In this document: positions 16,402 through 24,566 of the stretch, piece by piece
Numbering within the stretch: position 1 is the stretch's first letter
How the letters are laid out: every line of letters starts with the position of its first letter
Assembly: GCA_004557545.1 (NCBI GenBank)
Contig: SFGV01000013.1
Coordinates: 1 to 42,430 of the forward strand
Source of the DNA: Succinatimonas hippei
Lineage (GTDB): Bacteria; Pseudomonadota; Gammaproteobacteria; Enterobacterales; Succinivibrionaceae
Reading direction: 5' to 3'
DNA length: 42,430 bases
Translations under genes and position numbers: made by a program
The notes under the pieces: generated by a model
The model's input: the letters and a program-made list of their open reading frames with translations, nothing else
The model's database searches: none
Told to the model about the DNA's origin: nothing

Positions 16402-16815
16402 ATGCTTGATGAAGACGAGAATGATGATTTCAGGGTTGATTTAACCCCGCTTATCGATGTCATCTTTATGCTCGTGATCTTCTTCATCATGACTGCGAGC
16501 TTTGATCTCCCGGTACTGGATCTGCAGCTTCCGACCGCTCAATCATCAGGTTCGGTTGCAGACAATCACCGCGTGAGCGTGGTGGTGGATAATGACGGTA
16601 ATCTTAAGATCTCAGGTCAAAGCGTTACCTTCGATGAGATCGCTTCCAGACTTTCAGAATCTGACAAAAGCGTGCTTGAGGTGGTTATAGACTCAAGAGC
16701 CCCGTCAGGAATTCTTGTGCGTATGGCGGACATCGCGAGAGTAAACGCCAACGGAAGACTGCTTATCGTGGCGCCACGAGACAATCAGAACGGAAAGCAA
16801 GCAGTTGGCAAGTGA
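16402..16815 (+). CDS. exbD: ExbD/TolR-family biopolymer transport protein (ExbD)
   Basis: The 137-residue protein has the ExbD form: a short cytoplasmic N-terminus, one membrane helix beginning LTPLIDVIFMLVIFF with the proton-path aspartate (Asp19), and a periplasmic domain of about 95 residues. With ExbB it uses the proton gradient to energise TonB. A GAGGTGAGAG ribosome site precedes the ATG. The downstream tonB overlaps it by 11 bases. The ExbB partner is not adjacent; the candidate starts at 27198. Confidence 0.9.
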   Translation: MLDEDENDDFRVDLTPLIDVIFMLVIFFIMTASFDLPVLDLQLPTAQSSGSVADNHRVSVVVDNDGNLKISGQSVTFDEIASRLSESDKSVLEVVIDSRAPSGILVRMADIARVNANGRLLIVAPRDNQNGKQAVGK

Positions 16816-17806
16816 GGATCTGATCTCAAGAACTGCTGGGTTTGCGGCGGCGCTCGCCGCCATGGCCGCGGCAGGCTATGCGACAATCCCCGGGCATACC
16901 TTAAATGAAACCGCCCAGGCGGGCGTCATCAGTGTCTATGTAAGCTCCAACGATCCTGTTAAGAACGCAGCTTCTGAGAAATCCACAAACGCTGAGAATA
17001 AGCCTGTGGAACATCCTCAGGTTCTGTCATCTGAGAGTTACACTAAAAATGGATCTGGTGACACTAAAACCGAATCAGAGAGTAAACCTGATGACAACCG
17101 TGTTACGGCCGTAGAAACACCTGATAGCCAAATTCAAACTGAGAACCAGATTAAAAAGGAAACCGCGCCACAAAAAAATGATAACACCGCCAGATCCAAT
17201 GCCAGCCCTGATAATTCCATATCTGTTTCAAAAACAGCTGATCCTGTCTTAAAGAAAGAACCTCCGCGCGCGAGCGTTAAAAATACCTGGCAAACAAAAA
17301 CTTCTGACATTAAGAATAAAAAAAGGATAGAGCGAGAGCAGAGTGACAATCAAAAAGCTCCCACACAAAGAAGCCCGGTTCCAAAATCTATAGCCGCGTC
17401 CTCACTGGCTCCATCTTCGGCTCATAACAGAGCTGAGCTTAAGTCAGAGGCTACTCCTTCTGCTGACACTTCTTTAAGATCAAGCCCCGCGTCATCGGCC
17501 ATCGCGAAATCACGGACACCCCAGTCTCAGGATATGGCAAAGCTCGCGGTGTCAATTCTCAGGACAGAGCTCAAGCGCAGACTTGTATATCCGAAGGCGG
17601 CGATCAGGCGGGAGCTTGAGGGGACGGTAAAGGTTCGCTTTGAAATTAAGGCTGGCAGGGTTCAGTCAGCTGTCATCACCTCAGCTTCAGGTGAGGAGAT
17701 CTTAGATGAAAGCGCTTTAACACTCGCCTTAAGTCTTAAAGGGGTACAGGTAATAGAAAACGGGGATCTTAGTGTGGTGATCCCCGTTGAGTATCGTCTT
17801 GAGTAA
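16805..17806 (+). CDS. tonB: TonB-family energy transducer
   Basis: The 333-residue protein has one hydrophobic N-terminal segment (FAAALAAMAAAGYATIPG, about 13-30), a long Ser/Lys/Thr-rich periplasmic stretch of about 200 residues, and a C-terminal TonB domain (LRTELKRRLVYPKAAIRREL, then GTVKVRFEIKAGRVQSAVI and SLKGVQVIE). The linker is rich in Ser, Lys and Asp rather than the usual Pro-Glu/Pro-Lys repeats. The start is TTG at 16805, with GGAAAG seven bases before it, inside the end of exbD; an in-frame ATG at codon 20 is less likely because it would remove part of the membrane anchor. It converges with the receptor gene on the other strand, 13 bases away. Confidence 0.85.
   Translation: MASEDLISRTAGFAAALAAMAAAGYATIPGHTLNETAQAGVISVYVSSNDPVKNAASEKSTNAENKPVEHPQVLSSESYTKNGSGDTKTESESKPDDNRVTAVETPDSQIQTENQIKKETAPQKNDNTARSNASPDNSISVSKTADPVLKKEPPRASVKNTWQTKTSDIKNKKRIEREQSDNQKAPTQRSPVPKSIAASSLAPSSAHNRAELKSEATPSADTSLRSSPASSAIAKSRTPQSQDMAKLAVSILRTELKRRLVYPKAAIRRELEGTVKVRFEIKAGRVQSAVITSASGEEILDESALTLALSLKGVQVIENGDLSVVIPVEYRLE
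17759..17788. terminator. hairpin inside the 3' end of tonB, possible bidirectional terminator
   Basis: AACGGGGATC (17759-17768) and GATCCCCGTT (17779-17788) pair perfectly over 10 bases with a 10-base loop, inside the last codons of tonB and between two convergent genes that are only 13 bases apart. No T run follows, so intrinsic termination is uncertain. Confidence 0.35.
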
Positions 17807-17819
17807 AGACAGGTTAGTA

Positions 17820-19898
17820 TCAGAACGCCGCGCTCGCGGTAATAGCGACAAAGCGGCCGGGCTCTTCAATCAGCTCTGAGGTACGGTAGCGGGCGTCCAG
17901 CAGGTTCTCAAGATCCAGCGTGACCTTGTACTGTTTCTCCGCACCAAAAGCCGCGCCAAATGACATATTGGCGGTCACATATCCAGCGTAATCATTGTCC
18001 TTGACATAGGATGTGCCGGGCATGCGGTTGTCGTCATATATGCTCTTGCTTGCGTAACGCGCGTAGAAATCAGCGCTGAGCGCCACTGAAGACTCTGTCC
18101 CGTAAAGTCTTACGCCGCTGCGCCCGCGCAGTTTGGCAGTCCCGGTATCGGTAGTGATGACACTGCCGGTCTTAAACTCGCGGTTCATGATGGTAAGGCT
18201 GGTGTAGGGCTCGGCAAAGCCCGCCTTTAGCGCGACCGAGAGCTCAACGCCATAGGTCTCGGCCTTTGAGATGTTCTGGTAGGTGTAGTAATAGCTTCTG
18301 CCTGACTGTACGGCGCGCGAGGCTATATAGTCATTGGCGTGGGAGTAGAACACCGCGGCGTCCGCGGTAAGCCTGTCACCGATATGGCGCCAGCCTAACT
18401 CATAGTTATTGGTCTTCTCAGGCTTGAGCGCGCTGTTGCCGCGCTGGGTCTCAAGCTCGGTGGTGGTAAGGAACAGCTCCTGAATGCTCGGGGCGCGGAA
18501 GCCCTGAGACCAGGAGAGCCTGAATGAGTTCAGATCATCGCTCTGATAGACCAGCGAGGCGCTGCCAACCGTACGGGTGAAGGTGGAATGACCAGGATCG
18601 CTGTCAGGAGTGTATGACTGGTAGTTTGATCTGGTGGACCCGCCGCCTGCCGTGATATGGCTGTAACGCGCTCCGGTATTTAAGGTAAGGTTGTCTGTTA
18701 AGTGAGTGTGCAGCAGCGCGAAGAGCGCGTTGGTACGGCTGAAGTAATCGCGATCCCTGGCGCGGTAGTTGATGGTCACGGGACCTACGCGCGGCATCAC
18801 CATGGAGATATCACTTGAGGTGTCAGAGTCCAATGTGGTGTATGAGACGTCATAACCCGCGGTCAGGTCAAACATGCTTCCAAAGCTCATATCAGACTGC
18901 AGCGTGCCGCCGAAGGTCTTCTGGTAGTTCTGAATATCAAACACCAGAGGGCTTTTGGGAGCGTATGGGGATGATGAGTGAATGGGGATCGCCGGCATGA
19001 ACTCCTTGTCCATACCCTGGGAGTACAGCGAGAGACTCAGCTTGTTTACATGACTAACGGGATTTCTTACCTCACCTGAGATACTGTGCTTTAAGCGTTT
19101 CCACTCAGGAATTTTGGCGGTGAAATCGTGGTAGCTCTCGTCTGATACCGTGGTCGCGGTACGCGCCGAGCTGTCGACGAATTCATAGACATAACCTATG
19201 GTGGTGTCTTTGGTCGGATCGTATTTAAGATCGGCGTTAGCACCTTTTGAGTGGCTTGAAGTTGATTTGAGACGCTCATGCCCCTTTAAGTACATATCCC
19301 CAAAGTCACTGCCAAACCCGCCCAGGGCGTATCTGAAGCTACCCACGGTGCCGCTGGCGTTGGCGTAGCCGGTGAAACCCTCATGCGCTCCGTTGTAGGC
19401 GATCCCGGCCTCGGCCGCGAAGGGCTTTTTTGAAGCCTGCTTTGTAATGACATTGAGCATGCCGCCCATGGCGTCTGAGCCGTATAGAAGAGATGAAGGC
19501 CCGCGCACGACCTCAACGCGGTCGATGAAGTAAGGGTTGACCAGCAGCGGGGCGCCGGACATGGTTTTCTGATCACTAACTCTCTGACCATCTACGGTAA
19601 ACAGGGTTCTGCCTGGCTCCTCACCACGGATTGAGACGCGGCGAAAGCCCGGCGTGCCGTCGTTAATAACCTTAACTCCCGGAACATCCTGAATTTCCTG
19701 GGCTAATCCTAAAGTCGCGCCGGATTTCGCCTGATCGCCTTTTACAACCGTGATTGAGGAATCCGCGTCAAGCAGTCTCTGATTTAAACGCGAGGCGCTC
19801 ACTACCACCGGATCGGCGTCTGTCGTAGTCGCGGCAAAGGCTTGACAGGCCGAGGCTATCGCGGTTGAGAGCAGGGTTAGTTTAAGAGAACTCCGCAT
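17820..19898 (-). CDS. TonB-dependent outer-membrane receptor
   Basis: The 692-residue precursor has a signal peptide (MRSSLKLTLLSTAIASACQA), a TonB box (DPVVVSAS near 29-36), a plug domain (VPGVKVINDGTPGFRRVSIR, VEVVRGPSSLLYGSDAMGGM) and a 22-strand barrel with SWSQGFRAPSIQELF and a final aromatic strand (FVAITASAAF). It resembles haem/siderophore receptors of the BtuB/HmuR type. The FRAP box is followed by NSALKPEKTNNYELG, but I see no histidine between FRAP and this box, which haem receptors usually have, so the ligand stays open. AAGGAGGAAATA precedes the ATG. Its first 17 bases overlap the end of cydC, so it is probably the last gene of the cyd operon. Confidence 0.88.
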   Translation of the reverse strand: MRSSLKLTLLSTAIASACQAFAATTTDADPVVVSASRLNQRLLDADSSITVVKGDQAKSGATLGLAQEIQDVPGVKVINDGTPGFRRVSIRGEEPGRTLFTVDGQRVSDQKTMSGAPLLVNPYFIDRVEVVRGPSSLLYGSDAMGGMLNVITKQASKKPFAAEAGIAYNGAHEGFTGYANASGTVGSFRYALGGFGSDFGDMYLKGHERLKSTSSHSKGANADLKYDPTKDTTIGYVYEFVDSSARTATTVSDESYHDFTAKIPEWKRLKHSISGEVRNPVSHVNKLSLSLYSQGMDKEFMPAIPIHSSSPYAPKSPLVFDIQNYQKTFGGTLQSDMSFGSMFDLTAGYDVSYTTLDSDTSSDISMVMPRVGPVTINYRARDRDYFSRTNALFALLHTHLTDNLTLNTGARYSHITAGGGSTRSNYQSYTPDSDPGHSTFTRTVGSASLVYQSDDLNSFRLSWSQGFRAPSIQELFLTTTELETQRGNSALKPEKTNNYELGWRHIGDRLTADAAVFYSHANDYIASRAVQSGRSYYYTYQNISKAETYGVELSVALKAGFAEPYTSLTIMNREFKTGSVITTDTGTAKLRGRSGVRLYGTESSVALSADFYARYASKSIYDDNRMPGTSYVKDNDYAGYVTANMSFGAAFGAEKQYKVTLDLENLLDARYRTSELIEEPGRFVAITASAAF

Positions 19899-21678
19899 TA
19901 TTTCCTCCTTCTTGAGAGTTATGGTTATGCTTTATACCGCAAGAGGGTTGCTCCTGAAGTGAATTTACTGATAAATCGCTTAAAGCGTTTAAATCGTCTG
20001 GCTCAGACAGTAGATCCTGACTATTACTTATTGGAATCTTGACCGCTTTTTTGCCTGAGACCTTAACAATCTGATCAAAGCCTTTAACGCTGAGGCTGCG
20101 GTGGGTTGAGATTATGACACCGCGGCGGGAGCTTAAGATCCGGCTCAGGATCCTTCTCTCCTGGGAAGGCTCAAGCCCTTCGCCGGGCTCATCGAGGATT
20201 AGGAAATTCCCGCCCGCGCAGAGGGCTCTGGCGATACAAAGGCGCCTTGCCTCACCGCCTGAGAGGGCCATTCCGGTGACCCCCAGATACTCATCAAGGC
20301 CATGAGGCAGGGACGCTAGAAAACCGTCAAGCTCGACTACGCTCAAAAGCTCTTTGATCCTCGCGTCGCTGATCTCAGGCCTTACCATGGTAAAGACATT
20401 TCTGAGAGTTCCCGAGAAAAGCTGGGGATCCTGAAGCGCCATCGGCATTAAGCATCTTAAGGATGATGAGTTTAACGCCTCGTAGGGAATGGTGTCGGCG
20501 AGGATCATTCCGCCTGAGGGGAAGATGAGCTTCTGCATTAAAAGAAAGATGGTGCTCTTGCCAGAGCCCACCGCGCCTTTGACCAGGGTGTTCTCGTTAT
20601 CCTTAAATGTAAGCGAGAGATGGTTGAATACATCATAGCCCTTATAGCTCACGCTCACATCCAAGAAGGCTATTTCGCGCGCGGATCGGATATCGATGCG
20701 GGGGCTGGCGTGATCTGAAAGCTCTTGACCTCTCTGTTTGAGCCTGAAGATCCCGGTCGCGGCCATTCTGACCTTTCCAAAGTCAAAAAATACCGTTGAC
20801 AGCGGGATCAGCGCCTCATATACCGCCATCGAGCTGATGGAGAGCATGATCATCACGGGACCTGATACCTGTCCTCTGATGACCAGGGGTGAGAGCAGAA
20901 ATACAGACAGGATCATCGCTCCCATTGATGAGGTTTTTATTAAGGACAGCGCTATGCCTTCCATGAACTCGGAGCGGATCTTAACTGAGGATATGACCTC
21001 AGAGTGAGCCCTGATCTTCTGGTAAAAGGAGTCCTGCTCGCCTAAGGCGCACAGATCTAAAAGACCGCAGCAGAGATCATGCGAGACACTGAAGATCTTA
21101 AGCCTTGACGGAGCGGCCTTATGCTCAAGATGTCTTACGCTTACGCTTAAAAGACAGGGGATCACCACACATGAGCAGAGCGCCAGAGCTATAAGGACAA
21201 GCGTGAGCCTTAAAGAGAAAAACGCGGCCACACACCCGAAGATCGCCCCGCATGAGAAGGCGAGCGCGAGAGGCGCCAGCTCCTTTAAATAGGCGTTCTC
21301 AAGCAGCGCGGTGTCGTTTTTCAGCGTACGCTCCAAAGCCGAGTCGCGCATCGTGGAGCTTACGCTCCAGGGAAGGGACAGCGTGGTGTCAAAAAGCGAG
21401 AGTCTCAAATCACCGATGATTCTGAAGGTAGCGTCATGCAGGGTAAGGCGGTCAAGGTAACGCAGAAGCGTTCTTGAGACGGCGAGCAGTCTTATGAGCG
21501 CCGATGGGATCAGGATATTTATGAGTATGCCCGCCGCTCCCGCCTGAGCCATCGAGGCGATGAACCATGAGGCGGTACCCATGAGCGCTACCGAGGAGAC
21601 TGAGGATAACAGCCCCGCGCCATATCCCGCCGCGGCGCTCCAGGGCCTTTTGAAGATAAGCTTTATGAACTCATTCAT
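19882..21678 (-). CDS. cydC: ABC transporter subunit CydC (cysteine/glutathione exporter for cytochrome bd assembly)
   Basis: CydC pairs with CydD to export reduced thiols to the periplasm, which cytochrome bd maturation requires. The 598-residue protein has a six-helix membrane domain (GYGAGLLSSVSSVALMGTAS near the start; RYLDRLTLHDATFR) and an ATPase domain with Walker A GAVGSGKST, signature LSGGEARRLCIARAL, Walker B FLILDEPGEGLE and switch histidine STHRS. The ATG at 21678 is chosen because GGAGATCTCT precedes it; a TTG four codons upstream lies within that ribosome site. The start overlaps the cydD stop by 8 bases. Confidence 0.9.
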   Translation of the reverse strand: MNEFIKLIFKRPWSAAAGYGAGLLSSVSSVALMGTASWFIASMAQAGAAGILINILIPSALIRLLAVSRTLLRYLDRLTLHDATFRIIGDLRLSLFDTTLSLPWSVSSTMRDSALERTLKNDTALLENAYLKELAPLALAFSCGAIFGCVAAFFSLRLTLVLIALALCSCVVIPCLLSVSVRHLEHKAAPSRLKIFSVSHDLCCGLLDLCALGEQDSFYQKIRAHSEVISSVKIRSEFMEGIALSLIKTSSMGAMILSVFLLSPLVIRGQVSGPVMIMLSISSMAVYEALIPLSTVFFDFGKVRMAATGIFRLKQRGQELSDHASPRIDIRSAREIAFLDVSVSYKGYDVFNHLSLTFKDNENTLVKGAVGSGKSTIFLLMQKLIFPSGGMILADTIPYEALNSSSLRCLMPMALQDPQLFSGTLRNVFTMVRPEISDARIKELLSVVELDGFLASLPHGLDEYLGVTGMALSGGEARRLCIARALCAGGNFLILDEPGEGLEPSQERRILSRILSSRRGVIISTHRSLSVKGFDQIVKVSGKKAVKIPISNSQDLLSEPDDLNALSDLSVNSLQEQPSCGIKHNHNSQEGGNNAEFS

Positions 21679-23323
21679 AGAGATCTCCAAAGGTGATCAC
21701 TCTGTCGGCGCGCGCGATGAGATCAGGCCGGTGCGAGGCGGTGATGACTATCGCGTCTTTCTTTGCCTCAAGCATGAGAGAGCAAAGCTTGTCCTCACAT
21801 CTCTTATCAAGGCTCGCGGTAGGCTCGTCAAGCGCGATAACCGGGCTTTTGCGCAACAGCGCGCGGGAGAAGGCGAGCAGCCTGGCCTGACCTCCTGAAA
21901 GTCCCATCCTCCTGTCGCCCAGCATAAGATCGAGCCCGCCGCGGGATCTGATAAGCTCCCACAGGCCCACGGCGTCAAGCGCGGCGATTAAAGTACCATC
22001 ATCACATCTCTCACTGCCCAAAAGCAGGTTCTCGCGCACGCTTGATGGAAAGATATAAGGGCTCTGCGGAATGAGGGCGCAGACCTGTGAAAGAGCGCGG
22101 CAACGCTCGCTCTCAAGTCTTAAAGTGTCCGCCTTAATTACTCCCTCAGCAGGTGGCAGAAGACCTGAGATCAGGTTTAAAACCGTGCTCTTGCCACAGC
22201 CTGAGGGGCCTTTGAGCACATAGAGCCTGCCTCGCTCAAAGACGCATGAGAAATTTATAAGCGCTTTTCTGTTCCCGTCATAGCTGGCGCTGACGTCCTC
22301 AAGCTCAAGCCTTGAGATGGCGCGTATCTCAGGCAAAGCTATAGAGCTTTTAAGTCTCTCCATGCCCTCGTTTAGCGTCTCCGCCATCCCCATAAGCGCG
22401 CCCAGACTTCTCATCCTCGCGTGATAGCTTGCCCCAAGCTGTCTTAAGGGTATGAAGAACTCGGGGACGCACATCAGGCAGAAGAGCGCGAGGGCAGGGT
22501 CAAAGCCATGCTCGTAGACCGCGAAGCCCAGGGTCACGGCGCAAAAGGCCACACCCACGGTCGCGAAGAACTCAAGGGCGAGGGCTGAGAGAAAGGCGAG
22601 CTTTAAGACCTTCATGGTCTCAAGGCGCCAGAGCTCGGAGTTTTTTGAGATAAGCGCCATCTCGCGCTTTTCAAGCGCGAAGATCTTTATAACCGGGATA
22701 TTGCGTATGGCCTCAAGAAAATGCGCCGAGAGCCTTAGGATCCCAACCCACTGCTTCTGGTTTAGCTTTTCAGCGCCCCTGCCTATAAAAACCATGAATA
22801 CCGGGATAAGCGGGCTTGCTATGAGAAGCCCAAGGCCTATCATGGGGCTCGCTAAGGCGGTGGCGCCCAGCATCACCAGAGGCACCGCCATGGCGTTGCG
22901 TGCCGACGCGAGGTAGCTCTTGAAATAGAGGACTATCTCATCAGGCGCGTCGGTGATAAAAGAGGCCGCCTCGGGCTTAAGGTTTTTTGAAAAGGGGCCG
23001 CAGGCGATTAAAGATCTGGTGATATCAGATCGTATGACAGTCTCAAGCTTTCCGCTCATGCGGCTAAGCGTCAGGCTTTGAATGATGTCGGTTAGAAATT
23101 TAATAAAAAGCGGAATGAGCGCGAACCATAAGAGATAAAGCCCGCTTTCATCTGATTTCATTAAAACCATGGCCGCAGCTCTGGCGACCAGGGCATAGAT
23201 GGTGACAGAGCAGAGCGCTGAGATAGCTGACAGAGCGGTGATCGCGGCAAGGCTGACCCTGCACCGCGCGCTCCAGAATCTCAGCGCCTCCTTTGGCCTT
23301 ATAAAGGTCTGCCCGGTGTCCAC
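21671..23323 (-). CDS. cydD: ABC transporter subunit CydD
   Basis: This 550-residue half-transporter is the partner of CydC. The membrane domain contains LIASPLIPVFMVFIGRGAEKLNQKQ (shown in part: PLIPVFMVFIGRGAEKL) typical of CydD, and the ATPase domain has Walker A LKGPSGCGKSTVL, signature LSGGQARLLAFSRAL and Walker B VIALDEPTASLD. The start is GTG at 23323, one base after the stop of cydX, so translation is probably coupled; the ribosome site is weak. It follows cydX and overlaps cydC by 8 bases. It is at the short end of the family length. Confidence 0.9.
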   Translation of the reverse strand: MDTGQTFIRPKEALRFWSARCRVSLAAITALSAISALCSVTIYALVARAAAMVLMKSDESGLYLLWFALIPLFIKFLTDIIQSLTLSRMSGKLETVIRSDITRSLIACGPFSKNLKPEAASFITDAPDEIVLYFKSYLASARNAMAVPLVMLGATALASPMIGLGLLIASPLIPVFMVFIGRGAEKLNQKQWVGILRLSAHFLEAIRNIPVIKIFALEKREMALISKNSELWRLETMKVLKLAFLSALALEFFATVGVAFCAVTLGFAVYEHGFDPALALFCLMCVPEFFIPLRQLGASYHARMRSLGALMGMAETLNEGMERLKSSIALPEIRAISRLELEDVSASYDGNRKALINFSCVFERGRLYVLKGPSGCGKSTVLNLISGLLPPAEGVIKADTLRLESERCRALSQVCALIPQSPYIFPSSVRENLLLGSERCDDGTLIAALDAVGLWELIRSRGGLDLMLGDRRMGLSGGQARLLAFSRALLRKSPVIALDEPTASLDKRCEDKLCSLMLEAKKDAIVITASHRPDLIARADRVITFGDLYE

Positions 23324-23324
23324 C

Positions 23325-23417
23325 TCAGAAGTTTTCCCAAAGCTTTACGAAATGCTCAACGATCACGCACAGTATTACGACCGCGGCAAGACCTACAAGC
23401 CATGAAAGGTACAGCAT
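23325..23417 (-). CDS. cydX: cytochrome bd small subunit CydX
   Basis: A 30-residue frame begins MLYLSWLVGLAAVVILC and continues through VEHF to LWENF: one membrane helix, Trp6, and a Glu near position 21, the pattern of CydX/YbgT (M-x-Y-x-x-W-x-x-G then a helix and Glu). CydX stabilises the haems of the CydAB oxidase. AAGGAG lies 8 bases before the ATG and overlaps the cydB stop. The position between cydB and cydD and the one-base gap to the cydD GTG strongly support a real gene. Confidence 0.85.
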   Translation of the reverse strand: MLYLSWLVGLAAVVILCVIVEHFVKLWENF

Positions 23418-23429
23418 TTACAGTTCTCC

Positions 23430-24566
23430 TTAGTACTCAGAGTGCTCGTCTTTGCCGGCGCGCCCCCACATCCTGTGGTAGGCGAAAATGGTGTAGCCCA
23501 GCGCCAGCGGCACGAAGATTATGACCGCAAACATCATTACGGTTAAGGTAAGCTGCGATGAGGTAGCGTCCCAGAGCGTAAGTGATGAGGCTGGATCCTT
23601 GCTTGACGGCATGAGGAAGGGAAAGAGCGCCGTGGCCGGGGTGATGATGATAAAGGCGACACCGACCGCGTTTTCAATAAATGCCTTGGCGATATGCCCG
23701 CGCTTTGCCTCAATCGCGCCAAGGACGATCCCAAGGCACGCGATAACCGGAACGAGCAGGGTGATTGGGTGAGTCAGGTAATTCTCAAAAAGACCATGAG
23801 GCACGCTCTGCACCGATTTGCCGGTTATGAGGTTAAAGCTGCCCTCTGGCGCTCTTGAGACCAATGAGAGCGCGTCAAAGCTGTAGGCCCAAAGCCCGCA
23901 GATTAAGAAAAGCGCCAGCGAGACAAGTGAAAAATAAGGCGCTATCCTGACAGCTCTCTCACACAGAGGCTTTTCTGTTCTCATGCCTATCCAGAGCGCG
24001 CCCTGGGTTAAAAGCATAAAGACAGAGGTAAGTCCGCATAAAAGCGCGAACGGGTTTAGAAGCGGCAGCAGGGCGGTTAAAAATGACCCCTCATAGTGCC
24101 ACCTTAAATCGGCGTCCTGCCAGAAGGGCAGACCCTCGAGCAGGTTGCCAAAGGCCACGCCGCAGATGAGCATGGGCACGAGCGAGCCTACCAGAAGCGC
24201 GATATCCCAGCCCTTCTGCCAGCGTTCTGATTTGATCTGCGAGCGGTAGTCAAAGGCCAGCGGGCGCATCCATATGGTAAAGAGCAAAAGGAGCATCGCC
24301 CAGTAGAGCCCTGAGAAGGCCGCCGAGTAGATCTCAGGCCAGGCCGCGAAGATGGCGCCGCCTGCCGTGATCAGCCACACCTGATTGCCATCCCAGTGCG
24401 GGGCGATGGTGCTTAATATAGCCCCGCGCTCGCTCTGGTTTTTACCCACGCGCAACGAGAGCACCGAGACTGCCATATCAGTACCGTTGGTGAGAGCAAA
24501 ACCAATCAGCAGCACGCCGATGAGCACCCACCAGATGATCTTCAGGGTATCGTAGTCAAATAGCAT
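23430..24566 (-). CDS. cydB: cytochrome bd ubiquinol oxidase subunit II (CydB)
   Basis: CydB is the second large subunit of the high-affinity quinol oxidase in the inner membrane. From the ATG at 24566 it has 378 residues and begins MLFDYDTLKIIWWVLIGVLL, aligning with the family start; a GTG three codons upstream is possible but would lie in the ribosome site (AGGTGAAACAA). Family motifs include IAPHWDGNQVWLITAGGAIF, RPLAFDYRS, GVAFGNLLEGLPF and LWDATSSQLTL. Typical E. coli-type CydB has TDGFDMG near residue 28; here it reads TNGTDMA. The start overlaps the cydA stop by 11 bases. Confidence 0.95.
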   Translation of the reverse strand: MLFDYDTLKIIWWVLIGVLLIGFALTNGTDMAVSVLSLRVGKNQSERGAILSTIAPHWDGNQVWLITAGGAIFAAWPEIYSAAFSGLYWAMLLLLFTIWMRPLAFDYRSQIKSERWQKGWDIALLVGSLVPMLICGVAFGNLLEGLPFWQDADLRWHYEGSFLTALLPLLNPFALLCGLTSVFMLLTQGALWIGMRTEKPLCERAVRIAPYFSLVSLALFLICGLWAYSFDALSLVSRAPEGSFNLITGKSVQSVPHGLFENYLTHPITLLVPVIACLGIVLGAIEAKRGHIAKAFIENAVGVAFIIITPATALFPFLMPSSKDPASSLTLWDATSSQLTLTVMMFAVIIFVPLALGYTIFAYHRMWGRAGKDEHSEY

